Positions 46,178 through 55,225 of a stretch of 64,000 nt of DNA are shown one piece after another (positions within the stretch are counted from its first letter, which is position 1; every line of letters starts with the position of its first letter). Source of the DNA: Lysinibacillus timonensis (GTDB taxonomy: Bacteria > Bacillota > Bacilli > Bacillales_A > Planococcaceae); NCBI RefSeq assembly GCF_900291985.1, contig NZ_LT985980.1:3928001-3992000 (forward strand), read 5' to 3'. A program made the translations under genes and the position numbers. The notes beneath the pieces are model-generated. The model saw nothing but the letters and a program-made list of their open reading frames with translations, ran no database searches and was not told the DNA's origin.

Positions 46178-47551
46178 ATGAGATTAGTACTATTATCAGG
46201 TGGTTCAGGTAAGCGTCTTTGGCCTATTTCGAATGATGCTCGGTCAAAGCAGTTTTTGAAGGTATTGGAAAATGAAAATAGCCAAATACAATCAATGGTT
46301 CAGCGAGTATGGGGACAGTTAAATCGAGTAGGATTAGCTGAAGAGACGGTGATTGCGACTAGTAAATCACAGGTAGATTCTATTCAAAATCAACTTGGTC
46401 AAAAAGTTAGTTTAGTAATGGAACCCAGCCGTCGTGATACATTTCCTGCAGTTGCCCTTGCTGCTTCTTATTTATATTCAGTTGATACTGCGGATTTAAA
46501 TGAAACAGTTGCGATCCTTCCAGTTGATCCCTATGTGGAGGATACATTCTTCGAAAAAGTGAAGGAACTAGAAAGAATTCTTAATCAAAGCGGTGCGGAA
46601 ATGGCATTAGTTGGGGTAAAACCTACATATCCATCATCAAAGTATGGTTACATCATCCCTACTGATGATAAATCGGATGAATTCTTTTCTGTAAGTCGTT
46701 TCCTAGAAAAGCCTTCTGAGGAAGAAGCTAAATTTCTAATTGAACAAGATGCTTTATGGAACTGTGGTGTATTTGCCTTTAAACTTAGTTTCATAATAAA
46801 GCTTCTGGAGGCAAGGGCTCTACCAACTCAATACGATGAGTTGATTAAAGTTTATGAAAAATTACCAAAGATTAGCTTTGATTATGAAGTGGTTGAAAAA
46901 ACAAATAGTATTGTTGTATTGCCCTACGACGGATATTGGAAGGATTTAGGTACTTGGAGAACTTTAACGGAAGAGATGAGTACAAACCAAATAGGGAAGG
47001 GCATCATTACCGAAGATTGCCAAAATACACATCTGATTAATGAGTTAGATATTCCAGTCACGGTCTTAGGCGTGTCAGATGTCATTATTGCTGCTAGCCC
47101 AGATGGTATTTTGATTGCGGATAAAGAAAAAAGTCCACGTATTAAAGAAATAGTTGGAGAATTCGATAATAGGCCGATGTATGAAGAACGTCGTTGGGGC
47201 TGGTATCGCGTTTTAGATTATACGAAAACGGAAGAAGGTAATGAAGTATTAACAAAACGAATCGGTGTAAGAGCAGGAAAGAATTTAAGTTACCAATATC
47301 ATTTCCATCGAAGCGAAGTTTGGAACATCATAAAGGGAGAAGGAATTTTTGTGCAAAATGATAAACTACATGTTGTTCGACCTGGTGATGTTCTTCAGAT
47401 CCCTGTCGGGGACAAGCATGGTTTAAAAGCTGTCACGGATTTAGAAATGATTGAAGTTCAAACAGGAACACAATTGATAGAAGAGGATATTGTACGATTA
47501 TTTATGTCTTGGGAAGAAGTAGAAGAGCATTGTTATGCCCTAGACAGATAA
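46178..47551 (+). CDS. manC: Mannose-1-phosphate guanylyltransferase / mannose-6-phosphate isomerase (bifunctional type)
   Basis: A 457-residue two-domain enzyme. The N-terminal nucleotidyltransferase domain has LSGGSGKRLWPIS (residues 5-17), MEPSRRDTFPAVALAA near 81, VDPYVED near 117 and FLEKP near 179. The C-terminal cupin (from about 335) has WGWYRVLDY, the metal-site motif YQYHFHRSEVWNIIKGEG near 372, and MIEVQTG near 425, typical of type II phosphomannose isomerase. It provides GDP-mannose for Gmd and Fcl. ATG 46178 has a TAGGAGATG site. A phosphomannomutase is still needed; only a fragment of one is nearby. Confidence 0.94.
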   Translation: MRLVLLSGGSGKRLWPISNDARSKQFLKVLENENSQIQSMVQRVWGQLNRVGLAEETVIATSKSQVDSIQNQLGQKVSLVMEPSRRDTFPAVALAASYLYSVDTADLNETVAILPVDPYVEDTFFEKVKELERILNQSGAEMALVGVKPTYPSSKYGYIIPTDDKSDEFFSVSRFLEKPSEEEAKFLIEQDALWNCGVFAFKLSFIIKLLEARALPTQYDELIKVYEKLPKISFDYEVVEKTNSIVVLPYDGYWKDLGTWRTLTEEMSTNQIGKGIITEDCQNTHLINELDIPVTVLGVSDVIIAASPDGILIADKEKSPRIKEIVGEFDNRPMYEERRWGWYRVLDYTKTEEGNEVLTKRIGVRAGKNLSYQYHFHRSEVWNIIKGEGIFVQNDKLHVVRPGDVLQIPVGDKHGLKAVTDLEMIEVQTGTQLIEEDIVRLFMSWEEVEEHCYALDR

Positions 47552-47711
47552 TTATTTATTGATAGTATATGTTTATATTCATATCTATAGGGAGTAAAAA
47601 AGGTTTTTAGGTTTATCTTTTAATCCTTTTTTAGGATTGCTATCATTACTTAATTCTTATTATATAATAGAGCAGAAAATCAAAAGATATTGAATGAAAG
47701 AGGTTGTTTAA

Positions 47712-48683
47712 ATGATTCTAGTTGTAGGTGGAGCAGGGTATATTGGAAGCCATCTAGTAAAAGAATTAGTAAAAAAGGAACTAGTTGTTGTTTTAGATAA
47801 TCTCTCGACTGGTCATCAAGAAGCGGTTGATCAAAGAGCAATATTTGTACTAGGAGATTTAGGAAATGCGGAGGATTTAGAATTTGTTTTTTCTAAATAC
47901 CCAATAAATGCTGTAATGCATTTTGCTGCAAATAGTTTAGTAGGGGAATCTGTTACCAATCCAAGGAAATACTATGAAAATAACGTTGCTGCTACTTTGA
48001 CACTTTTAAATGCAATGCTTAAATACGATATAAAGAATTTTATTTTCTCTTCAACTGCTGCAACATATGGTATTCCGGAAGTAGATAATATCGATGAATT
48101 AGTTGTTACAAATCCAATTAATCCATATGGAAGATCTAAGCTTATGATTGAGCAAATTCTCGCAGATTATGCAAACGCTTATAACTTTAATTATGCTATA
48201 CTAAGATATTTTAATGCTGCTGGTGCCTATGAAACTGCTGAAATCGGTGAAAGTCATGACCCTGAGACACATCTTATTCCAATCGTATTGCAACACTTAG
48301 CAGGAAATCGTGAAAAAGTTTCAATTTTTGGAACAGACTATGATACGCACGATGGTACTTGTATTCGTGATTATATTCATGTGACAGACATAGCGATTGC
48401 GCATATTATAGCCCTTACAGCTTTATTTGATGGTAAAAGTAAAAACGTAACATATAACCTCGGGAATGGGTTAGGCTATTCAGTTAAAGAGATTATTGAA
48501 ACTTGTGAAAACGTAACGGGAATTAAAGCAAATATTGAAATCACCGATAGAAGAGCTGGTGATCCTGCATGTTTGGTTGCTTCTTCTAAGAAAATATTTG
48601 AAGAGCTTGGATGGAAGGCTGAAAGAAGTTTAGAACAAATAATTAAAAGTGCTTGGAAATGGCATCAAAATCAAAAATACTAA
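47712..48683 (+). CDS. galE: UDP-glucose 4-epimerase
   Basis: A 323-residue SDR epimerase. VVGGAGYIGSHLVKEL (NAD motif) at residues 4-19, VVLDNLSTGH, AVMHFAANSLVGES near 75, FSSTAATYGIP (catalytic Ser) near 116, NPYGRSKLMIEQIL (Tyr/Lys) near 143 and RYFNAAGA near 170 are all present, and TCIRDYIHVTDIA near 216 is diagnostic. It makes UDP-galactose from the UDP-glucose formed by GtaB. It stands alone with 160 bases upstream containing TATAAT at 47663. The decayed region follows it. Confidence 0.95.
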   Translation: MILVVGGAGYIGSHLVKELVKKELVVVLDNLSTGHQEAVDQRAIFVLGDLGNAEDLEFVFSKYPINAVMHFAANSLVGESVTNPRKYYENNVAATLTLLNAMLKYDIKNFIFSSTAATYGIPEVDNIDELVVTNPINPYGRSKLMIEQILADYANAYNFNYAILRYFNAAGAYETAEIGESHDPETHLIPIVLQHLAGNREKVSIFGTDYDTHDGTCIRDYIHVTDIAIAHIIALTALFDGKSKNVTYNLGNGLGYSVKEIIETCENVTGIKANIEITDRRAGDPACLVASSKKIFEELGWKAERSLEQIIKSAWKWHQNQKY

Positions 48684-48780
48684 TATTACGAATCTATATT
48701 TTTATTTTTGACTATATGAAGTGACAAAGCTGTTATATAAATTTTTATTAAGCTAGTTCACGTTTTGAGAAGGTGTGTCA

Positions 48781-49378
48781 GTGAAAACTTTAGCTTATTA
48801 TATTTCTGATGGATACGGTCACGCACTTCCCGAAGTGTTGCTATTCTGAGGGAATTTTTAAATAATTTGAGGATATCCAAGTAATTATTTCTCATAGTTA
48901 TGCACTATTATTTATTCAAAAATCTCTAGTGAATGAAGTTAGGGTTACCTATCTTATAATACAGACAGATTTAGGATATTACTTAAAGAAAAATTCATTA
49001 GAGCCAGATGTACAAAAGATTAATGAAAATTACGTTGAATATACTAAAAAAATTGATAAATTAGTAGAAGAAGAGACATCTTTTTGCAGACAAAATCATG
49101 TCGATCTTATATTTCTGATAGTGCCATTTCTATTTAAAATAGCGAGGAAATTAAGGATTCGTTCGATTTCTATATCAAATTTTACCTGGTACACTGCTAA
49201 TAAACGATTGATTCCAAAAGTAAAGTTAGAAATATTAAAGGAGTACTATTCGAATATAGATTAATTTTTCCTACTCGCAACAAGCAACGAACCTAATTGG
49301 GCGCTTTTTGAAGAAAAAAGGTATGATTTTGTATCACGTAAGTATGACAAAAGAATAGTTAAATCGATAAAAAAATAG
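48781..49378 (+). pseudogene. Broken MurG-like glycosyltransferase gene
   Basis: The GTG at 48781 opens MKTLAYYISDGYGHA, the start of a family of GT-B proteins that normally reads ISDYGYGHA. After 22 codons the frame is lost (TGA) and resumes in another frame as ILREFLNN, then EDIQVIISHSYALLF, running on to NHVDLIF and ISISNFTWYTA. An in-frame TAA at 49262 then interrupts it, and SNEPNWALFEEKRYDF continues to a stop at 49378. A short deletion near the start and two further lesions are needed to explain it. No function is likely. Confidence 0.75.
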
Positions 49379-49399
49379 ATCCATCAGGGCATAGAACAA

Positions 49400-49585
49400 T
49401 TGTTTAAAACTAAACATTGTAATACAAAAGAGAATGTATTGAAATTTGTTTTAGCAGATGATTCATGGATTACCGTGCGTCCTTCCGGTACCGAACCGAA
49501 ATGTAAGTATTATTTTGGCGTTGTTGCGGATACAAATGAAATGGCTGAAGAACGTCTAGCTAACTTAAAAGGTGCGATTTTGTAA
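49400..49585 (+). pseudogene. pgcA: C-terminal fragment of phosphoglucomutase/phosphomannomutase
   Basis: Sixty-one codons end an alpha-phosphohexomutase: ENVLKFVLADDSWITVRPSG then TEPKCKYYFGV, the phosphate-binding last domain. The first three domains, including the catalytic serine, are missing. It follows directly on the broken glycosyltransferase. A full copy would have supplied mannose 1-phosphate to ManC, so this is probably the relic of the locus's own mutase. A terminator follows, which is likely the original end of the locus. Confidence 0.8.
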
Positions 49586-49596
49586 TGTAAAGTTAA

Positions 49597-49622
49597 AACC
49601 CTCTTAAGTGGAGGGTTATTTA
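49597..49622 (+). terminator. Terminator at the 3' end of the polysaccharide locus
   Basis: AACCCTC pairs with GAGGGTT around TTAAGTG, then ATTTATTTTTTG. Stem of 7 bp. Confidence 0.65.
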
Positions 49623-49760
49623 TTTTTTGAAGTAGTTATGTTTATTATTAGTAGAGCATAAAATAAAGATAATATATTTAATATGGTGATATGTCATTAG
49701 AAATAAATTTTTTTAAAAAGCTATGTGTCTTTAATTCGTATAAGGTATTGAAATAATTTT

Positions 49761-49774
49761 TGTAAGCGTTACCA
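49761..49774 (+). promoter_or_regulatory. Probable cre site (CcpA binding)
   Basis: TGTAAGCGTTACCA matches 13 of 14 positions of the cre consensus TGWAANCGNTNWCA. It ends 27 bases before the small frame at 49802, so a downstream block of transcription is likely. Confidence 0.6.
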
Positions 49775-49801
49775 ATCCTTAATTTGAAAGGAATGATAAC
49801 T

Positions 49802-49903
49802 GTGGAAAATCGATTCTTTTTTGGACTATTTAATGGAACGATGTTAAGTATCCTGTTGTGGACCTCTTTCTATGGTTGGTTATGTCTTATTTTAAATTAT
49901 TAA
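49802..49903 (+). CDS. Small predicted membrane protein, 33 residues
   Basis: GTG 49802 follows AAAGGA by nine bases. The product begins MENRFFFGLFNGTMLS, then a strongly hydrophobic stretch ILLWTSFYGWLCLILNY to the end. It is far below usual size limits, but it has a ribosome site, a probable cre site upstream and a coherent single-helix design. A second tiny protein with a similar pattern (NxF-x-x-GL-x-x-G, then a Trp-containing helix) is at 52706. The function is unknown; a toxin-like or regulatory micro-membrane protein is possible. Confidence 0.5.
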   Translation: MENRFFFGLFNGTMLSILLWTSFYGWLCLILNY

Positions 49904-50119
49904 ATGTTATAAAATTTTTACTTTAGATCGTAAAGAATTGATTCTGTCGAAAGTGACATTCACTTCTTTTTTAATACTAAGCGCATGAATTAAAAGAGCA
50001 TTATAAATAATCGGTAATAATTGTAGTTTACTCCATAGCACTCGTATTTATGTTTACAATGAATGTAGATAATTATTATTTGGAGTTATCAAAATGTATT
50101 CTATTAAGGAATTTTTGAA

Positions 50120-50213
50120 ATGACATATATTTTAGAAAATGGAAAACTAACGATTTCGCAAAAGTATAAAAATATTGGTGAAAAACCAATGCCGTTTTAT
50201 GCGGGATTCCACC
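50120..50213 (+). pseudogene. Aldose 1-epimerase fragment cut by IS21
   Basis: In frame from ATG 50120 the sequence reads MTYILENGKLTISQKYKNIG and then EKPMPFYAGFH, matching the middle of galactose mutarotase-like proteins (ENG-LTV-Q-Y-N-G-KPMPFYAGFHPYF). Everything before is lost, and the IS21-type element begins right after. The other side of the element shows no continuation, so a deletion accompanied or followed the insertion. Confidence 0.6.
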
Positions 50214-50283
50214 TGTATTTTGCAAGATAAAAGTGCAGAGAATTGCAATGAAAAATACAGAGTGTTGCCACCCAATATTTTTA

Positions 50284-51006
50284 CTATCCTCTCGACAATG
50301 CGTTGGCTAAACGAAAGCTCTGACCCGTATATGAAATGATATGGGCATGGTGGATCAAGCGATCCACTAGAGCTGCCGTTAAACGTGAATCTGAGAAAAT
50401 ACGATTCCACTGACTGAATTCTAAATTAGACGTAATAATTAAACTTTTTTGTTCGTAACACTCTGATATAATTTGAAACAATAATTCTGCTCCTTCTTTC
50501 CCAAAAGGAAGATAGCCCATTTCATCTAAAATCATCAAATCCACTTTCTCTAACTTACTACGAAACTGCTTTAATTTTCCCATCACAAGTGCTTGCTCTA
50601 ATTCTTCAACTAAATGTGATACTCGATAAAAACGTACCTCATAACCTTGCTCACAGGCTCTTCTACCAAGCGCTGAAGCTAAATGAGTTTTTCCCGTGCC
50701 AGGCGCTCCTACTAAAATTAAATTCTCATTTCTTCTAATGAAATCTAGCTTCATTAATTCTTCTTTTGTTAAATGCTTGGGTAAGCTGATATCTTTATGC
50801 CATTCATACGTTTCCAATGTTTTTGTATCGATGAATCGCGCTTGCTTCAAGTTTCTTGCTATTTTGGCTTGTTCACGACCCTTTTGTTCTTTTAATAAAA
50901 GTTGATAAATAAATTCTTCTGGCGTTGTGAATGGAACATCATCTATTGCTTCGGCTATATGGGCAAGTCGAAGCTGTTTACACAATTCAAGAATGGCTTC
51001 ATTCAT
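50284..51006 (-). CDS. istB: IS21-family helper ATPase IstB
   Basis: A 240-residue AAA+ protein of the IstB/DnaC type. Walker A is LVGAPGTGKTHLASAL (near residues 95-110), Walker B is LMILDEMGYLPFG near 155 and sensor-1 is SLIITSNLEFSQW near 185; an N-terminal helical region of about 60 residues binds the transposase. It helps choose the target and activates IstA. The start overlaps the last bases of istA by eight, the usual translational coupling. It is intact. Confidence 0.94.
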   Translation of the reverse strand: MNEAILELCKQLRLAHIAEAIDDVPFTTPEEFIYQLLLKEQKGREQAKIARNLKQARFIDTKTLETYEWHKDISLPKHLTKEELMKLDFIRRNENLILVGAPGTGKTHLASALGRRACEQGYEVRFYRVSHLVEELEQALVMGKLKQFRSKLEKVDLMILDEMGYLPFGKEGAELLFQIISECYEQKSLIITSNLEFSQWNRIFSDSRLTAALVDRLIHHAHIISYTGQSFRLANALSRG

Positions 51007-52420
51007 GCGTTGTTACCCCCGTTCCCTTAGGAGATACTGCATCATAGTCTGTCCAATTGACACCGTAAGGATGTTCCTGTTCTTCAATATTTTTCGCAAT
51101 GTAATCATAAAAATTCTGGTCAATTTCTTTCATATCATGGTTTACCAGAAGCGTAATCAATTGATTAATACGCTGTTTTCTTAACGCAAGGGAGGGGACT
51201 GTTAAATATTCTTTTATACGTGTTGGTAAATATGGTGTATAACGTGAATATCCGATTACACGTGGCTTTTTCAACCAATCTTTTAAAATATCTTTCCATG
51301 GTATAAAACGCCGTTTTTTCATATAAGGTCTTGCATCCGTTAATAAAATTTCACCGTCATTTGTAATAACTTTAAATTTATCCCAATAGGTGATGCAATA
51401 TAGCTGCACATAGTTACGCGCTCTTGGGACATGAATGAAGTGTTGATCCAATTTGAATTCATTATACTTGTTAAATTTAATCGCAAACTGCTTAAAAACA
51501 GGATAAGGTTTTTCAGGTAATTTTAATAATTGCTTCTGCTCCCGTATCCATAAATCCTCAATCAGTTCTACTTTTTTATAATGTAGCCTTTGACGGTCCT
51601 TCTTTAACTGTTGTTCTAGTTTCTCACCTAAATCTTCTAAGTCTTTAATAACTGGTGGGGTGCTAAAGAAGTTATAGCGAACATACCCAGCCTTTCGTTC
51701 GACATGACCTTTTTCATTACCACTTTCAGGATTACAAACTTGAACCTGGAAGCCATAGTAATTTTGGAAATGACGAAAAGCTTCCGTTAACTCTGCTTCC
51801 GAATCTCCTTTTCTTACTTTTTTCACCGCAGGTGTTAAATTATCAATTCTAAGACTGATTGGTACACCGCCAGCTTGCTTAAACAGTTGTTGTAATCCAC
51901 TTAAAAAACATTCTAGATTTTCTCCAGGCATTGGTACTGCGAATCCAGTATTACTTGCTGGGAAGGACATAACTAATGCATGGACATCCATGATTTCTCC
52001 ATCTTGAACAGCCTCCATAGTTCCAAAATCCAACTGTGCTTCACCTTCGGGATGATTTAATCTTTCATGACCTTTACTCAATTCATCATCTTCTGCTGAG
52101 CGCCATTCTTGAATGTAATTACACACTGTGCGATAGGATCCCTCAAAGCCCATCGATTGTAAATCTTCGTACATTTTCTTATTTGTCCGACGTAACTTTT
52201 TTTTCACTTTTAAATCTTCTTCAAGCAAATCACTAACGATTTCTCCCCATTTTTCTTCATACATCATACCTTTTTTGATATACAGTTTTTCTTGAGGTAG
52301 TTGCTCCCCATCACCATACTTTTTGGCGGTACGCCAATTTACTTTCATAGCAGTTGCCACTGCAGAGATAGATAATCCTTTTTCGTTTCGTAATGTTTTG
52401 ATACAATTAACTTCAGACAT
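50999..52420 (-). CDS. istA: IS21-family transposase IstA
   Basis: The product is 473 residues from ATG 52420, chosen because AAAGGATG lies at good distance; an ATG three codons upstream is in frame. An N-terminal helix-turn-helix region (VNCIKTLRNEKGLSISAVAT) precedes the DDE core: AQLDFGTM near residue 131, LRIDNLTPAV near 190 and GNEKGHVERKAGYVRYNF near 236, which hold D, D and E. The C-terminal part is the beta-barrel-like end of IS21 transposases. The open frame is intact, so the element may be active. Confidence 0.94.
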   Translation of the reverse strand: MSEVNCIKTLRNEKGLSISAVATAMKVNWRTAKKYGDGEQLPQEKLYIKKGMMYEEKWGEIVSDLLEEDLKVKKKLRRTNKKMYEDLQSMGFEGSYRTVCNYIQEWRSAEDDELSKGHERLNHPEGEAQLDFGTMEAVQDGEIMDVHALVMSFPASNTGFAVPMPGENLECFLSGLQQLFKQAGGVPISLRIDNLTPAVKKVRKGDSEAELTEAFRHFQNYYGFQVQVCNPESGNEKGHVERKAGYVRYNFFSTPPVIKDLEDLGEKLEQQLKKDRQRLHYKKVELIEDLWIREQKQLLKLPEKPYPVFKQFAIKFNKYNEFKLDQHFIHVPRARNYVQLYCITYWDKFKVITNDGEILLTDARPYMKKRRFIPWKDILKDWLKKPRVIGYSRYTPYLPTRIKEYLTVPSLALRKQRINQLITLLVNHDMKEIDQNFYDYIAKNIEEQEHPYGVNWTDYDAVSPKGTGVTTHE

Positions 52421-52651
52421 TGCTAGCATCCTTTCATTCCTCCACTGGTAAAATTCGACACTTTAACAGTAGAGCGACTTGGGGTGACTGGCAAGTCTAT
52501 TTTTTTTTGCACTAAAAAAGTGCTAGACTCTGTACAAATTCTTTGCACATGTCTGCACTTCTATTTTGCAATAAACAAGTGGGCTTCAATATTAATCGAT
52601 ATCTATAAAGCTGCGTTAAAGTATAAATATCACCAAGACTGATTATAAATG

Positions 52652-52684
52652 GGTTAAGGTAAATTTGCTTACTTTAACCTTTTA
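52652..52684 (+). terminator. Hairpin with short T-run upstream of the second small ORF
   Basis: GGTTAAGGTAA pairs with TTACTTTAACC (one G-U), loop ATTTGC, then TTTTAG. It ends 22 bases before the TTG at 52706 and could terminate transcription from IS21-side DNA or attenuate the small gene. Confidence 0.5.
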
Positions 52685-52705
52685 GTTAGTGGTGGTGATT
52701 CTAAA

Positions 52706-52810
52706 TTGTTTAAAGAGAATAATTTTTTAGTTGGCTTGAGATGGGGACTTATCATTTGTCTTCCAATTTGGATAATTGTAATCATAGTCTACATTATCAT
52801 TAAACATTAG
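52706..52810 (+). CDS. Small predicted membrane protein, 34 residues
   Basis: TTG 52706 follows GGTGGTG by eight bases. The product is MFKENNFLVGLRWGLIICLP and then IWIIVIIVYIIIKH: a polar start, then one long hydrophobic helix and a basic end. The start pattern resembles the 33-residue product at 49802 (N-x-F-x-x-GL-x-x-G, then Trp), so the two may be distant paralogues on either side of the IS21 element. No known family is recognised. Evidence is limited to the ribosome site and composition. Confidence 0.45.
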   Translation: MFKENNFLVGLRWGLIICLPIWIIVIIVYIIIKH

Positions 52811-52892
52811 CGGAAATTGTACGTTAATTATTATTTCATTTAGTTTGATAATATTTGAAATAACTACCACTAAATAAATATCTATGAATAAC

Positions 52893-53070
52893 GCACACCG
52901 GATGCACAACAATTCTGACAATTAAATACGATTTCAGAAGGTGGGGAGGGCTTTGCATAGCTTCGGCTGTGTAGGGCTTTTTTTCTTGAGTAATATGATT
53001 GTGTTTGTACTGGGTGTATTAACAATGTATCGAAATAAGATCTTTTACAAAGTGTATAAAACATTTTACT
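52893..53070. repeat. Terminator-bearing repeat element, copy A
   Basis: The copy begins GCACACCGGATGCACAACAA then TTCTGACAATT, continues with ATTTCAGAAGGTGG, and ends with the hairpin GGGCTTTGCATAGC-TTCG-GCTGTGTAGGGC plus TTTTTTT (a UUCG tetraloop terminator, 52950-52984). A less conserved tail of about 85 bases follows (ATCGAAAT and AAGTGTATAAA). The same order occurs at 56557 and in part at 56736. The rest of the 880-base gap before the dynamin gene is AT-rich without genes apart from the small ORF. Confidence 0.8.
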
Positions 53071-53309
53071 GTCAACTGTTCAGCTTGTTTTATAGTACAT
53101 TTCGCTTATTATGAAAAGCACCCTTTGCTACACTATTATGGTATGAAAAGAGAGATTTCCTTCACTGAATTTATTACGATCGCATATTGAAGGAAAATAC
53201 CTTGTTTGACAGGTCCAGTTGCTAATAATAAAAATTCCAAGGAACTGTTAAATATTTCAAACAGATTATATAATATATGTAATAATGCTTTTTAAAGAGA
53301 GGCCACAAA

Positions 53310-55148
53310 ATGAGTTTTGAGAAGGTAATGAGCTCCATGTTGGATTCTATGCAAAGAGATAAGAGTTTTAATAATTTAACTCCTACTTTAGAACGATTAT
53401 TGATACACTGGCAAGATCCGCTACGATTAATTATTATGGGAGAGTTTAATGCTGGTAAATCGACATTAATAAATACATTATTACGTGATGAAGTTATAGC
53501 TAGTGGAATCGTACCTACTACTGCCATTGGCACATATATACGTTATTCAGAAGAAAAATACATAGAAGTTGTATATCAAAATGGTCTAGTTGAACGTAAA
53601 TCGATTGAAGAGATGGAGAAACTTACTTCTGAAAGAAATATAGAAGGTAAACAACAAAGGGAAATAATGCATCATATTAATCTATATTTTCCTAATCCTA
53701 TATTAAAAAATATTGTTTTAATTGATACTCCTGGCTTAGATGCTCTACATGTTCAACATCATCTCCAAGCATTTGATGCCTATGGAGAAGCGGATGATAG
53801 TATGTGGATTTTTAAGTTTGGATCTGTAGGGAAAAATAGTGAGGTCTCCGTATTAAAAAAACTGGAAGATCAAGGACTACGTCCAATTGGCGTAGTGAAC
53901 ATGATTGACCAATCTGAAGTTGATGATATTCAACCGTACATAAATTATGAATTTGAAAAATTAAATGAACGTGTTCGAAAATTAATTGGTGTTTCAGCAA
54001 TAGAAGCAAAGGAAGCATATGAAACGAATGACCAAGAGTTACTAGAAATAAGTGGTTTTCCACAATTTATAACCATAATTGATGAGATAAAAAATGACAA
54101 AGATTTACGGAAGAAAAAAAGATTTGACCAAAGTTTCTTAAATTTTTGGGTTCAGTTAAATGACACGTTTTACGAATTATTGAACTCTGATAGATATATG
54201 AACAGTATGCAAAAAATTAAGAGTAATCTTTTAGACCTTAAAAAAGAGAATGAAATTATATTCAAGCGTTTTTCAGAAGAAAAAAGTAAAATGATTAGAA
54301 ATAATCAACAAATCTTGTATAACATATCTAACACTGTACACTTAAATGATTGGGCAATAAGTAATGATTTTAAAGATTTAATTATAGCAATTCCAGAATT
54401 AAAAGAGTGGAAAGAGTTTAAAGAATTACATAGTGACTTGTTAAAAGATTATGATTATTTAAAGCGTGATGTAAGCGAATTTAAAAATAAAATAACAGAA
54501 GAATTGGGAGATAGGATTGGATACCTAAAAGTATTGTCAACAAAAAAGAACATTTTAGGAAAATTTAGAACCCAACAAATCAACCTATTGAATAAAGAGA
54601 GAGAAATAAATAAACAAATTAAAATAATAAACGGAATATATGGACATTTAGTAAAAGAAAAAAACTTCGTGCAAGAGAAACTAACAAACTATTATAAAGC
54701 ATTGTTTGAAAAAAACGAATCTACCGTTATGATGATAATAGATAGTGAAAGGAACAAGCTAATCAAAGTAAATTTATTATCAAAGAGATTATTAATGAAT
54801 CAAATTCGGCAATGGGAATTTTTATCCAATTTAAGAGAACAAATGATTAGCGTTAGTCAATTTGTACAACAGGCATCAACTAAAGGAGTACTTCTAAAAG
54901 AATTACCACACATGAAAGTAGAAGCATGGGTAGAAAACGAAATCAATTCTTTAAATGAAGCATTAAAAAAATTACCTAGTAACACTTCTTTAAATTATCA
55001 TTTTAAAGTCAACTTAAAGCTTCCTATTAAGTTAAATAGTGTAAATGAAGTCCCAAGTTATTTTTTACGTAATATTCGGCCACTTGTTGGTGCTTTCGCT
55101 GTAGCATTAGTAACTTTAGCGTTCATATTATATCAAAGTTCCAATTAG
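53310..55148 (+). CDS. Bacterial dynamin-like GTPase
   Basis: A 612-residue large GTPase. The P-loop is GEFNAGKST (residues 44-52), the switch-I threonine is in GIVPTTAIGT, G3 is LIDTPGLDAL near 140 and G4 reads VVNMIDQSEVD near 196. A long helical stalk follows (about 270-560, with coiled-coil character at 300-340 and 440-480), and a membrane helix closes the protein (about 590-608), as in membrane-anchored bacterial dynamins. These proteins remodel or tether membranes and have been linked to membrane stress and phage resistance. ATG 53310 has AAGAGAGG. A truncated duplicate including the promoter lies 1 kb downstream. Confidence 0.9.
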   Translation: MSFEKVMSSMLDSMQRDKSFNNLTPTLERLLIHWQDPLRLIIMGEFNAGKSTLINTLLRDEVIASGIVPTTAIGTYIRYSEEKYIEVVYQNGLVERKSIEEMEKLTSERNIEGKQQREIMHHINLYFPNPILKNIVLIDTPGLDALHVQHHLQAFDAYGEADDSMWIFKFGSVGKNSEVSVLKKLEDQGLRPIGVVNMIDQSEVDDIQPYINYEFEKLNERVRKLIGVSAIEAKEAYETNDQELLEISGFPQFITIIDEIKNDKDLRKKKRFDQSFLNFWVQLNDTFYELLNSDRYMNSMQKIKSNLLDLKKENEIIFKRFSEEKSKMIRNNQQILYNISNTVHLNDWAISNDFKDLIIAIPELKEWKEFKELHSDLLKDYDYLKRDVSEFKNKITEELGDRIGYLKVLSTKKNILGKFRTQQINLLNKEREINKQIKIINGIYGHLVKEKNFVQEKLTNYYKALFEKNESTVMMIIDSERNKLIKVNLLSKRLLMNQIRQWEFLSNLREQMISVSQFVQQASTKGVLLKELPHMKVEAWVENEINSLNEALKKLPSNTSLNYHFKVNLKLPIKLNSVNEVPSYFLRNIRPLVGAFAVALVTLAFILYQSSN

Positions 55149-55225
55149 TCTGTCGCAAAAGCGGGAAGTGAAATGATAGCAAAGTGTAACGGACGAGAAT
55201 CTATAGGTTATATCGATAAAAATGC

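Larger units (their letters stand above)
50214..52577 (-). mobile_element. IS21-family insertion sequence, 2364 bp
   Basis: It carries the istA-istB pair on the minus strand. The ends are inverted repeats beginning TGT: the left end TGTATTTTGCAAGATAAAAG and the right end, read inward, TGTTTATTGCAAAATAGAAG, continuing GTGCAG; 21 of 25 positions agree. No target duplication is seen (left flank ATTCCACC, right flank AGTGGGCT), which suggests a deletion or recombination at one end after insertion. A second GTGCA-type repeat copy just inside each end may be a further transposase binding site. Confidence 0.88.

Noticed and set aside
52893..52985. T-box leader or tRNA 3' end in the repeat element
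   Set aside because: GCACCGGGTGCAC recalls a tRNA acceptor end and the TTCG terminator recalls a T-box, but neither the T-box GGTGG-ACCGCG sequence nor a cloverleaf is present.
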